Origin: an uncultured Veillonellaceae bacterium
GTDB taxonomy: Bacteria > Bacillota > Negativicutes > Veillonellales > Dialisteraceae
DNA: 6,144 bases
NCBI GenBank assembly: GCA_958439155.1
Contig: CAUBUJ010000100.1
Span: 1 to 6,144, forward strand
Direction: 5' to 3'
Below the pieces are notes generated by a model that saw nothing but the letters and a program-made list of their open reading frames with translations, made no database searches and was not told where the DNA came from. A program made the position numbers and the translations under genes. Numbering within the stretch: the stretch's first letter is position 1; every line of letters begins with the position of its first letter. Positions 1-6,028 of the stretch are shown in pieces.

Positions 1-1015
1 GGAAGCTTCCGAGATATTCCGGCGGTTCTTTGATATCTTCCGCGGCGATCATGCCGATGACGATGCCGCCGGGCTTGGTGGTGACCATGGCGGGATCAAA
101 GCACTTCGTGCCCTGGTAGAGGGAGACGTCTTTCGGATAGCCTCCGGCGCAGGTGATGGATACGTCCGCTTTTTCCTTGAACGGCGCCCGCTGCGCGGCG
201 TAGACCATTTCCGTTCCTTTTTTCCACGCTTCATAAGGGTCGCCGCCGACGATGCCGCAGATTTCTCCTTCCCCGTTGGCCATGGAGTGTACCAGGAAAC
301 AGGGCTTCAGCATGCGCATCGCTTCGAGCATATCGTCCGACACAGGATTATCTGTGAGCTTCCCTGACCGGGTGGCTGGATTGATGCCGTCGCCGAAATG
401 GTCCGCCAACGCGTGGCAGTGATTCCGCTGGATCGAGTCCCAGCCGGCCACGCCGGGAAGGACCAGTTTCCGCCCGCCGCCGTAGCCGGCGAAGAGATGG
501 ATGGTGATGCCGTCTACAAGGATGACCTTGTCCGCGTCCACAGCGCGCCGGTTCAGCCACACCGGTGTCCCCCGGGAAGTATCCCCTACGTGGACGAGAT
601 TTTTCTTGTCCCGGCTGTCATGCTGGTAGAGCTTGATCCGCCGCGCTACTTCTTCCCCGACGACGCGCACATCTTCTTCATGGGTCTGGGCGCGGTGGGT
701 CCCCTGGGCGAAGAGGATAGAAATATCTTCGTCCGGCACGCCGGCCAGGTTCAGTTCATTCACGATATGGATGACGAACTGCTCCGAATGGTTCCAGTTT
801 CTGGTCACGTCGGCGCAGATGATGCACACTTTGTCCCCTTTGGAAACGATTTCCCGGAGGGGCTTTGTGCCGATCGGGGAGCGCATCGCCGCGAGGACCG
901 CTCCTTTTACGTCCACCGCCGGCGCGCCCGGCCCTTCGATGACAGATGAAATATGTTCCTCCGGCAGCGCCAGCGTCTGCGTGCCCCGGTCAAATCCGAA
1001 TGTAAATGTTTTCAT
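1..1015 (-). CDS. larA: LarA-family nickel-dependent lactate (2-hydroxyacid) racemase, C-terminus cut by window edge
   Basis: The first 338 residues of a protein whose family is usually about 420-430 long; the rest lies beyond the left edge. LarA enzymes are cytoplasmic and interconvert D- and L-lactate, or related 2-hydroxyacids, using a nickel-pincer nucleotide covalently bound to a lysine. The catalytic set known from Lactobacillus plantarum LarA is visible at nearly the same numbering: D69-V-T-R72 (cf. D72/R75), G-T-H107-R (H108), H173 followed by AGYGGGRK with K183 as the cofactor-anchoring lysine (H174, K184), R-N-H199 (nickel ligand H200), and GGYPK295D (K298). No frame break is seen. 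The ATG at 1015 is preceded by AGGGAGGA with a 5-nt spacer, so the start is firm. The cofactor-making genes larB, larC and larE are not in the window. Family membership is clear; the substrate is less certain, because LarA homologues act on several 2-hydroxyacids. Confidence 0.9.
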   Translation of the reverse strand, partial: MKTFTFGFDRGTQTLALPEEHISSVIEGPGAPAVDVKGAVLAAMRSPIGTKPLREIVSKGDKVCIICADVTRNWNHSEQFVIHIVNELNLAGVPDEDISILFAQGTHRAQTHEEDVRVVGEEVARRIKLYQHDSRDKKNLVHVGDTSRGTPVWLNRRAVDADKVILVDGITIHLFAGYGGGRKLVLPGVAGWDSIQRNHCHALADHFGDGINPATRSGKLTDNPVSDDMLEAMRMLKPCFLVHSMANGEGEICGIVGGDPYEAWKKGTEMVYAAQRAPFKEKADVSITCAGGYPKDVSLYQGTKCFDPAMVTTKPGGIVIGMIAAEDIKEPPEYLGSF

Positions 1016-1069
1016 AATTGTCCTCCCTCTATGACAGGCCCCGCCGGCCCGCAAAGAATCATTCTCTTG

Positions 1070-1099
1070 ATTATACCCCATCTTCCCCTGCGCAGTCTC
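1070..1099 (-). promoter_or_regulatory. Probable promoter of the larA-family gene
   Basis: Read on the minus strand, there is a perfect TATAAT at 1075-1070, with a weak -35 (GAGACT at 1099-1094) 18 bp upstream. It would give a leader of about 48 nt before the ATG at 1015. It lies downstream of the terminator of the preceding gene, which supports independent transcription. The -10 is convincing; the -35 matches the consensus only at its central GAC. Confidence 0.55.
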
Positions 1100-1156
1100 T
1101 ACGAAAAGAAATATGCCTTCTTATAAAAAAGCAATGGCGCTATCGGCGGGCCCAAT

Positions 1157-1193
1157 AAAAAATGAGACTCCCCTTGAAGAGAGTCCCATTTTT
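1157..1193 (-). terminator. Rho-independent terminator of the penicillin-binding protein gene
   Basis: It begins 6 nt beyond the TAA of the gene at 1199. In the minus-strand transcript, TGGGACTC (1188-1181) pairs with GAGTCTCA (1170-1163), with one G-U wobble and a 10-nt loop. The arms are flanked by five As and then six Ts (1162-1157), which extend the stem and supply the U tract. Confidence 0.9.
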
Positions 1194-1198
1194 CGCTT

Positions 1199-3280
1199 TT
1201 ATTCTTCCCCTTTCACTTTGCCGGAGATTTTGTCGAGAAGCTTGCTTCCTGCCTGGCGGGCAGCGTCTTTCACCTTGCTCGCAGGGTTCTTGGCGGCGTC
1301 TTCTTTCTTTTTCTTGTCTTCTTCCGCCTTCTTCTCATTTTCCTGGCGTTTCGCTTCCGCTGCCTGCGCTTCGGCGATGCGCTGCTGCGCCGCGGCGGAC
1401 ATGGCGAACTGGCTGGATCTCGTGCCAGCCGTAGCCTGGCTCATGAAATCTTTCCAGATCAAAGCAGGAATGGTGCCGCCGGTGAAGCCTGCGTTGCTCG
1501 ATGTATCGTCGCCGATCCATACGGCCGCTACCATATCCGGGGTGTAGCCGATGAACCACGCGTCGTGCTCGTCGTCGGTGGTGCCTGTTTTGCCTGCCAT
1601 AGGCCGGCCGATGTAGGCGCCGCCGCCGGTGCCGTGGAGGACCGCGTCCTGGAGAATGCTGTTCAATTCATGGACAGCGTCTTCTTTCAGCACCTGTTTG
1701 GCTGCGGGCGTGCCTTCATGATCTTCGAGAACATTGCCGTTCCGGTCGAGCACTTTGATGATGGTGGTCGGCTCGATGAGCTTGCCGTCATTGGCAAAGA
1801 CGCTGTACGCCTTGGCCATATCCCAGAGGGTAACCCCCTTGGTGAGGCCGCCGATGGACGCTGCCAGGTTGTTGTCGCTGTACTGGCCGCTTTCCACCAG
1901 CGTCGTAATGCCCATGGACTTGGCGGTGGCGAGGATCTTGCTCATGCCCACTTCATTGGCCAGATTGATGGTCGGTACATTGAGGGAATCCACCAGCGCG
2001 TCATGCATGGACACCGGGCCGCTGTAAGTGCGGTCATAGTTCCGCGGCGTCCATCCTCCGGCGAAGGTAACCTTGTCATTTTTGAGAGGCGTCCCCATGC
2101 CCATGCCCTGTTCAAGAGCGGTCACATAGGTGAACGGCTTGAACGACGACCCAGGCTGGCGGATCATCTGCACGGCCCGGTTGAAATGATCTTCCCCGCG
2201 GCCGCCCACCATGGCCCGCACATAGCCGGTCTTCGCCTCGATGGCCAGAAGCGCCCCCTGGGGCTGGGTGAGGCCGTTCTTGTCCTTCGTGCCTGCCGGG
2301 AGCTGGCGTTTCACTGCCGCTTCCGCTTCTTTCTGCATATCCAGGTCGAGGGTGGTGTACACCTTCAGACCTTCCTTATAAATCGCGTCGGAATCATACT
2401 TGTCGGAGAGGGTCTGCACCACATAGGAAATAAAGTACGACGCCACCGAACCGGACGATCCCTTGTCCGGCTTGGCCAGGTGGAGATCGGCAGTCTTCGC
2501 CGCTGCCGCTTCCGCCGCGGTGATGTAGCCGTACTTGGCCATCTGGTCAAGGACCACTGCCTGGCGGGATTTCGCCGCTTCCACGCTCCGGAAAGGAGAA
2601 TAGTAATTCGGGCTGTTCGGCAGGCCCGCGATGAGCGCGCACTGGGCCAGATCGAGATCCTTCACGTCCTTGCCGAAGTACACATGAGACGCGGTCTGGA
2701 TGCCGTAGGCGCCCTGGCCGAAATAAATCTGGTTCATGTACATCTGGAGAATCTCATCCTTCGTGTACTTCCGCTCAATTTCCAGAGCCAGCACCGCTTC
2801 CAGAAGCTTTCTCTTGATGGTCTGCTCCTGGGTGAGGAACGCATTCCGCGCCAGCTGCTGGGTAATGGTAGAGCCCCCCTGACCGGTAGCGTCCCGGGAA
2901 AGAATATTATTGTAGAGCGCCCGGAGAATACCCCGGGGATCGATGCCGTGGTGTTCATAGAACCGCACATCTTCCGCGGCAATGAAGGCGTTCTGCAGAT
3001 TCTTCGGCACCTCTGAAATCGGCACCGGGAGCCGGTTCTGCTCAGCGTGGACCGTCGTAATGAGCCGGCCTTTCCTGTCAAAAATCTGGGACGATGTATC
3101 CGGCGTCATGGTCTGGCTCACATCGGGGAGACCGCCCCAGACTGCCACAGCAAAGCCCGCTGCCGCGCCGCCGCCGATGATGACGAAAATCACGCAGAGG
3201 AAAAGGAAAATCTTCTTCAAAGGAGAGGCCTTCTTCTTTCGCTGCCCGCGGAGACTGCGGTGTATATCAGAATCTTTCAT
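1199..3280 (-). CDS. Class A penicillin-binding protein (PBP1A family), bifunctional transglycosylase/transpeptidase
   Basis: A 693-residue protein that polymerises lipid II into glycan strands and cross-links the stem peptides, anchored in the cytoplasmic membrane (ponA/mrcA type). In order: a short basic cytoplasmic tail; one transmembrane helix at about 24-48; a GT51 glycosyltransferase domain with EDVRFYEHHG (catalytic E103), GQGGSTITQQL (133-143), RKLLEAVLALEIERKYTKDE (157-176) and IYFGQGAYG; then a transpeptidase domain with SSFK (S378 nucleophile, K381), SLN (432-434) and KTGT (564-567). The last 60 residues or so are alanine/lysine/glutamate-rich and probably extended or coiled. All catalytic motifs are intact and the length is normal. 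Start choice: the ATG at 3280 has AAAGG 10 nt upstream. An in-frame ATG at 3298 and GTG at 3307 have no Shine-Dalgarno sequence and sit directly after a GC-rich hairpin. The start is therefore probable but not certain; the 3298 start would add six residues. Confidence 0.95.
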   Translation of the reverse strand: MKDSDIHRSLRGQRKKKASPLKKIFLFLCVIFVIIGGGAAAGFAVAVWGGLPDVSQTMTPDTSSQIFDRKGRLITTVHAEQNRLPVPISEVPKNLQNAFIAAEDVRFYEHHGIDPRGILRALYNNILSRDATGQGGSTITQQLARNAFLTQEQTIKRKLLEAVLALEIERKYTKDEILQMYMNQIYFGQGAYGIQTASHVYFGKDVKDLDLAQCALIAGLPNSPNYYSPFRSVEAAKSRQAVVLDQMAKYGYITAAEAAAAKTADLHLAKPDKGSSGSVASYFISYVVQTLSDKYDSDAIYKEGLKVYTTLDLDMQKEAEAAVKRQLPAGTKDKNGLTQPQGALLAIEAKTGYVRAMVGGRGEDHFNRAVQMIRQPGSSFKPFTYVTALEQGMGMGTPLKNDKVTFAGGWTPRNYDRTYSGPVSMHDALVDSLNVPTINLANEVGMSKILATAKSMGITTLVESGQYSDNNLAASIGGLTKGVTLWDMAKAYSVFANDGKLIEPTTIIKVLDRNGNVLEDHEGTPAAKQVLKEDAVHELNSILQDAVLHGTGGGAYIGRPMAGKTGTTDDEHDAWFIGYTPDMVAAVWIGDDTSSNAGFTGGTIPALIWKDFMSQATAGTRSSQFAMSAAAQQRIAEAQAAEAKRQENEKKAEEDKKKKEDAAKNPASKVKDAARQAGSKLLDKISGKVKGEE

Positions 3281-3307
3281 TGGACCAAAGCCTTTCATGG
3301 AAATCAC

Positions 3308-3321
3308 GGCGCCGGAGCGCC
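3308..3321 (-). promoter_or_regulatory. Small GC hairpin in the penicillin-binding protein leader
   Basis: GGCGC and GCGCC arms (5 bp) enclose a 4-nt loop, about 27 nt upstream of the chosen start. The inverted repeat is certain. A role in translation or as an operator is only a possibility, and there is no T run after it to make it a terminator. Confidence 0.35.
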
Positions 3322-3390
3322 AATCGGACTGGGGAAAGAAATATCACGCCACGGCCCTATCAGGAACCATGACCTTTCCGCATTTGTTAT

Positions 3391-3399
3391 ATTATAACA
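3391..3399 (-). promoter_or_regulatory. Extended -10 promoter for the penicillin-binding protein gene
   Basis: Read on the minus strand this is TGTTATAAT, a perfect -10 with the TGn extension. No good -35 is found 16-18 bp upstream, which is usual for extended -10 promoters. Transcription would start near 3384, leaving a leader of about 105 nt before the ATG at 3280. Confidence 0.6.
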
Positions 3400-3462
3400 C
3401 AAGCCCTCCGGAGACCTGCGTCCCCCGCTATAGGAAAGATTTTCCTTGCGCCCATTTCTTTA

Positions 3463-3471
3463 TGTTATAAT
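3463..3471 (+). promoter_or_regulatory. Extended -10 promoter for the MFS transporter gene
   Basis: TGTTATAAT, the same extended -10 as the divergent promoter on the other strand. The -35 region is poor: TTGCGC at 3446 is only 14 bp away, and the 17-bp position reads TCCTTG. The predicted start near 3478 gives a leader of about 78 nt. A second TATAAT (3484-3489) follows as part of a direct repeat, but it has no supporting -35 or TG. Confidence 0.6.
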
Positions 3472-3493
3472 AATAGCAGCGTTTATAATAATA
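3465..3493 (+). repeat. Direct repeat TTATAATAATA spanning the transporter promoter
   Basis: TTATAATAATA occurs at 3465-3475 and again at 3483-3493, an offset of 18 bp. The first copy contains the proposed -10. The repeat may be a duplicated -10 region or a pair of sites for an AT-binding regulator; the sequence alone does not decide. Confidence 0.5.
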
Positions 3494-3494
3494 A

Positions 3495-3521
3495 GGAAAT
3501 TTCCAGCGGCGCCCTGCGCCG
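3495..3521 (+). promoter_or_regulatory. Palindrome plus hairpin in the transporter leader
   Basis: A perfect 10-bp palindrome GGAAATTTCC (3495-3504) is followed at once by a hairpin with arms CGGCGC and GCGCCG (3507-3512 and 3516-3521) and loop CCT. Both lie between the proposed transcription start and the ribosome-binding site. This is a plausible operator or mRNA structure controlling the efflux gene, but no regulator gene adjoins it, so a regulatory role is inferred. Confidence 0.4.
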
Positions 3522-3555
3522 GTATCAATTGCTCTTTCTTTGGAAAGGATTATCT

Positions 3556-4767
3556 ATGAATTCGTGGAAACGCATCGTCTATACCATGGCGGCCATCCAG
3601 GTGGGGACAGGGATCACCATCATCGGGGTCGTCTCTTTTATTCCTCTCTTCCTCACATCTGAACTGGGCGTGACCGACCAGGGAGACGCTGCATTCTGGG
3701 CAGGCCTCATTTCTGGCGCGACCCCGCTCTTCGTGGCCCTCGTGGCGCCCTTCTGGTCCCTCCAGGCAGACAAATGGGGGCAGAAGCGGATTCTCGCGGT
3801 GCTTCTCGCCATTCTCATGATCGCCACCTTCGCCAACGCATTCGCCCAGTCCCCGTTGGAAGTGCTCTTCTACCGCATCCTCCAGGGCCTTTCCGGCGGA
3901 TTTGTGGCCATCGCCATGACGCTCATCATGAATGCCACTCCCCGGGAACACCTCCCATGGGCGCTCGGTCTCTTCCAGGCATCCTTCGTGTCAGGCGTCA
4001 TGTTCGGCCCGCTCCTCGGGGGCCTGGCGGCGGATCATCTCGGGTACCGCATGCCTTTCGTCCTCTTCGCGGCCCTCACCGCGCTCTGCCTCATAGGGAC
4101 ACTCCTCCTCATTCCCCGCCGGGTAGGGCCCCAGAGACAGGGCCGGCAGGAATCCTTCACCAGCCGCGCCCGGCGCTTCATGGGAAATCCAGTGATCGTC
4201 CTCATGATCCTCCTCCAGTTCCTCTGCAATGCCGGCATGACCGGCATCGGTCCCATTCTTCCCCTCTATATTAAAGAAATGATGGGCTCCGGCGCCGAAG
4301 CGGTGGCCACCATCGTAGGCATCATCATTTTCGCCGCCGGCGGCGTGAGCTGCTGCGCATCCCTCTCAGTGTCGCGGTTCACCTCCCGCTTCCCCATACC
4401 GCGCATCCTCATCGGCGCCTGCGCGGTGACAGCGGTGAATTTCATCCTCCAGTACATGATGCCCACCGTCACCACCCTCGGCATCATGCGGGCTCTGGCT
4501 GGCCTCTCTCTCGGACTCATCCTGCCCACATCCAATACGGTCCTCGCCTCGGCGGTGGCGCCGGAAGAACGGACCATCCTCATGGGATTCACCACCAGCT
4601 TCGCCCTCCTGGGCAATGTATTCGGCCCCATCGCATCAGGATGGATCGCCATGCACTTCGGCTACGCCATGGTCTTCTGGTCTACCGCGGTGTGTTTCTT
4701 CGCCGCTTCCTGCCTGGTCTATCAGAAACGGCAAGTCATCCTGGACGACCTGCATGACAGAAAATAA
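3556..4767 (+). CDS. MFS transporter, drug:H+ antiporter (MdtG-like) family
   Basis: A complete 403-residue, strongly hydrophobic protein consistent with the 12 transmembrane helices of the DHA1 major facilitator group, which expels drugs or other small molecules in exchange for protons. Family signatures are visible: motif A in the loop between helices 2 and 3, with D72 and GQKR (75-78); motif B, YRILQGLSGG (106-115), with R107; and the antiporter motif C, GVMFGPLLGG (147-156). A basic central loop (about 187-208) separates the two halves, and the second half has GNVFGPIASG (353-362). It is closest in feel to MdtG/YfmO-type multidrug exporters; the substrate cannot be read from sequence. The ATG at 3556 has AAAGGA 6 nt upstream, so the longer reading from a TTG at 3529 is not needed. 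It is transcribed alone, divergent from the penicillin-binding protein gene and convergent with the flavodoxin gene. Confidence 0.9.
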   Translation: MNSWKRIVYTMAAIQVGTGITIIGVVSFIPLFLTSELGVTDQGDAAFWAGLISGATPLFVALVAPFWSLQADKWGQKRILAVLLAILMIATFANAFAQSPLEVLFYRILQGLSGGFVAIAMTLIMNATPREHLPWALGLFQASFVSGVMFGPLLGGLAADHLGYRMPFVLFAALTALCLIGTLLLIPRRVGPQRQGRQESFTSRARRFMGNPVIVLMILLQFLCNAGMTGIGPILPLYIKEMMGSGAEAVATIVGIIIFAAGGVSCCASLSVSRFTSRFPIPRILIGACAVTAVNFILQYMMPTVTTLGIMRALAGLSLGLILPTSNTVLASAVAPEERTILMGFTTSFALLGNVFGPIASGWIAMHFGYAMVFWSTAVCFFAASCLVYQKRQVILDDLHDRK

Positions 4768-4802
4768 AAAGTACCGCTCCCTTCACTGGGGCGGTACTTT
4801 TT
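4766..4802. terminator. Bidirectional rho-independent terminator between convergent genes
   Basis: The stem GTACCGCTCC (4771-4780) with GGGGCGGTAC (4788-4797) forms 10 bp, including one G-T wobble, around a 7-nt loop. Five As precede it and five Ts follow it, so it can end transcription in both directions. It overlaps the TAA of the transporter and lies 9 bp from the stop codon of the flavodoxin gene. Confidence 0.92.
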
Positions 4803-4811
4803 GATTGCCGC

Positions 4812-5408
4812 TTACAAGCTGATGCCGCGGAGCCAGTCCGCAACACGCCCTTCATCCACCTGACCTCCCTGCATTTCATACCCTTGGAGCACGCTTGCAG
4901 AAGGTGCCAGCTCTTTCAGAGACTCTACGCTCCGTCCCCAGCCGCCGCCTCCGTTGGTGCAGAAAGGAACGACCGTCTTACCGGAGAAATCATGACTGGA
5001 CAAATAGGTCTTCACCACCGGCGGCATATCGCTCCCCCAGTTGGGATACCCTATAAAAACGACATCATACCCGGACAGATCGGGCCCCTCCTCTGCGAGG
5101 GCCGGGCGGATATTCCCCGCTCTTTCCCGCTGGAAACGGGCGACCGTCCCATTATAATCCGCCGGATAGGGCTCTGCCGGGCGGATCTCGAAAATGTCCG
5201 CCCCTGTGTCCTTCTGGATCACCCCGGCGAGGGCCCTCGTATGTCCGCTGTGGGAGAAATACGCCACCAGCGCTTTGTGCTCTCCCGCGGAAACCGCGCC
5301 GCCGGAAGCTGCCTGCGGCGCCGCGCTCCCCGCAGCACCACCCCCGCCGCATCCGGCAAAAATCATCATCATGCCAAAAGCAAATAGTCCTAAAAATCCT
5401 TTTTTCAT
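4812..5408 (-). CDS. Flavodoxin-fold lipoprotein (Flavodoxin_4-like)
   Basis: A 198-residue protein. It starts with a lipoprotein signal peptide: MKK, a hydrophobic stretch, then the lipobox FAGC with Cys20 as the lipidated residue (Phe at -3 is slightly unusual). A flexible Gly/Ala/Ser linker (21-42) follows. From about 45 the rest is a flavodoxin domain: the beta-strand ALVAYF, then the FMN-phosphate loop SHSGHT (52-57); PYPADY (80-85), typical of the Flavodoxin_4 group; strand VVFIGYPNWGSDMP (116-129), with W124 placed to stack on FMN; and the third loop CTNGGGGWGRS (150-160). Flavodoxins carry one or two electrons on FMN; here the domain should sit outside the cytoplasmic membrane. Its redox partner is unknown and no partner gene adjoins it. 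ATG 5408 is preferred over the adjoining ATG 5411 because AGGAGG is 6 nt away rather than 3. Confidence 0.88.
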   Translation of the reverse strand: MKKGFLGLFAFGMMMIFAGCGGGGAAGSAAPQAASGGAVSAGEHKALVAYFSHSGHTRALAGVIQKDTGADIFEIRPAEPYPADYNGTVARFQRERAGNIRPALAEEGPDLSGYDVVFIGYPNWGSDMPPVVKTYLSSHDFSGKTVVPFCTNGGGGWGRSVESLKELAPSASVLQGYEMQGGQVDEGRVADWLRGISL

Positions 5409-5413
5409 CATAT

Positions 5414-5420
5414 ACCTCCT
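5414..5420 (-). promoter_or_regulatory. Ribosome-binding site fixing the flavodoxin start
   Basis: AGGAGGT on the minus strand lies 6 nt before the ATG at 5408, measured from AGGAGG. It rules out the longer in-frame start at 5465, which would place this site inside the coding region, put extra polar residues before the signal peptide, and begin within a repeat-like sequence. Confidence 0.85.
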
Positions 5421-5459
5421 GTAGGGAAATAGAATTTGTCCTGAAATGGAACGGTGGTG

Positions 5460-5542
5460 CGTCATCTCGAGCGGACGTACATGGGATGGCCGGCATCAAA
5501 CGTCACTCTGTCTTCTGAAGCACAGAGTCGGGAGATCTTGCG
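5460..5542. repeat. Two fragments resembling a short interspersed palindromic element
   Basis: CGTCATCTCGAGCGGA (5460-5475) and CGTCACTCTGTC (5501-5512) start alike, and the second unit closes with AGTCGGGAGATCTTGCG (5526-5542). A third fragment, TTCGTCATCCCGAC, lies on the minus strand at 5679-5666. Units opening with CGTCAT(C/T)(C/T)CGAG and closing with a GTCG-GAGATCT-type end resemble extragenic repeats I recall from many bacterial genomes; that family assignment is from memory. The second unit contains a hairpin with ACTCTGT (5505-5511) and ACAGAGT (5522-5528). Confidence 0.45.
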
Positions 5543-5794
5543 TTTCCTTCAGGATAGATCTTGCCCAGGCACCGATAATGTGGACATTCGATTTTGACAA
5601 AAGATCCCTCTACTCTTTCCCGTGCTTTCTTTTTCCGTTTGATTCACATATCTTTCACCAATCCGGTCGGGATGACGAACATTGCGAAGAAAACGCGCCC
5701 GCATCCGCAGCGCCTGCCATTCACGCAATCATCGCGCCTGTGTCCCCGTGACTGGGAATAAACGTTACTGCACGATACAGCTTCGCCGCCCATT

Positions 5795-5810
5795 GGAACC
5801 GGCCGGTTCC
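5795..5810. repeat. Perfect 16-bp palindrome
   Basis: GGAACCGGCCGGTTCC is fully self-complementary. CTTCG (5781-5785) and CGAAG (5811-5815) lie outside it as a further, uneven pair. It could be a protein-binding site or part of a repeat element; no adjoining promoter supports an operator role. Confidence 0.6.
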
Positions 5811-5824
5811 CGAAGGGCAAAATA

Positions 5825-5890
5825 AAGGCTGGCGCCGGCGGTCGGCTTGTTTGAGCGAAGCGAGCTGCGTGAAGGCCAGTGACCAGCCTT
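5825..5890. repeat. Long inverted repeat with 8-bp perfect arms
   Basis: AAGGCTGG (5825-5832) pairs with CCAGCCTT (5883-5890) around 50 nt that include GAGCGAAGCGAGC and a competing partner, GCCAG (5875-5879). The 66-bp size and closed ends fit a REP-like element or a structured RNA. It is not followed by a T run, so it is not a terminator. Confidence 0.5.
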
Positions 5891-5930
5891 CATTGTTAGG
5901 CCAGGTCTATCGGCGGCGGCTTTCTTTCAC

Positions 5931-5979
5931 CTGTACTTGCACGGTTTTAGCGAGTATTCTTTTCCAGAAAAGAAAGAAA
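5931..5979. repeat. Nested inverted repeats
   Basis: TTTCTTTC (5931-5938) pairs with GAAAGAAA (5972-5979). Inside, TTCTTTTC (5957-5964) and GAAAAGAA (5967-5974) form a near-perfect palindrome with a 2-nt centre. The two pairings share bases and are mutually exclusive, so the segment has two alternative folds. Function unknown. Confidence 0.5.
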
Positions 5980-6028
5980 TGGGCGGAATGACTATGGACT
6001 CCTATTCCTAAAAAGGAAAGATGCAGAA

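Noticed and set aside
398..949. A 183-codon open frame on the plus strand
   Set aside because: Antisense to the LarA-family gene, whose catalytic residues are all in place; no ribosome-binding site or family likeness.
1565..3016. A 483-codon open frame on the plus strand
   Set aside because: It lies wholly antisense to the penicillin-binding protein gene, which has every family motif. The opposing translation has no recognisable domain, and long antisense frames are common opposite GC-rich genes.
3529..3555. Longer transporter reading from a TTG codon
   Set aside because: AAAGGA lies inside this extension at the right distance from the ATG at 3556, and that ATG gives a normal MFS N-terminus.
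5409..5465. Longer flavodoxin reading from the ATG at 5465
   Set aside because: It would bury the AGGAGG site in coding sequence and put 19 extra residues ahead of a normal lipoprotein signal peptide.
5409..5600. FMN riboswitch or other known leader upstream of the flavodoxin gene
   Set aside because: I could not find the conserved FMN-element pattern; the distance and sequence fit a plain leader followed by repeat-like DNA.
5594..5622. Perfect TTGACA at 5594-5599 as a promoter -35
   Set aside because: The position 17 bp downstream reads TTCCCG and nothing like TATAAT is in range; no gene follows.
5446..5751. A 101-codon frame on the plus strand
   Set aside because: No ribosome-binding site, no family likeness, and it runs through the palindromic repeat-like sequences.
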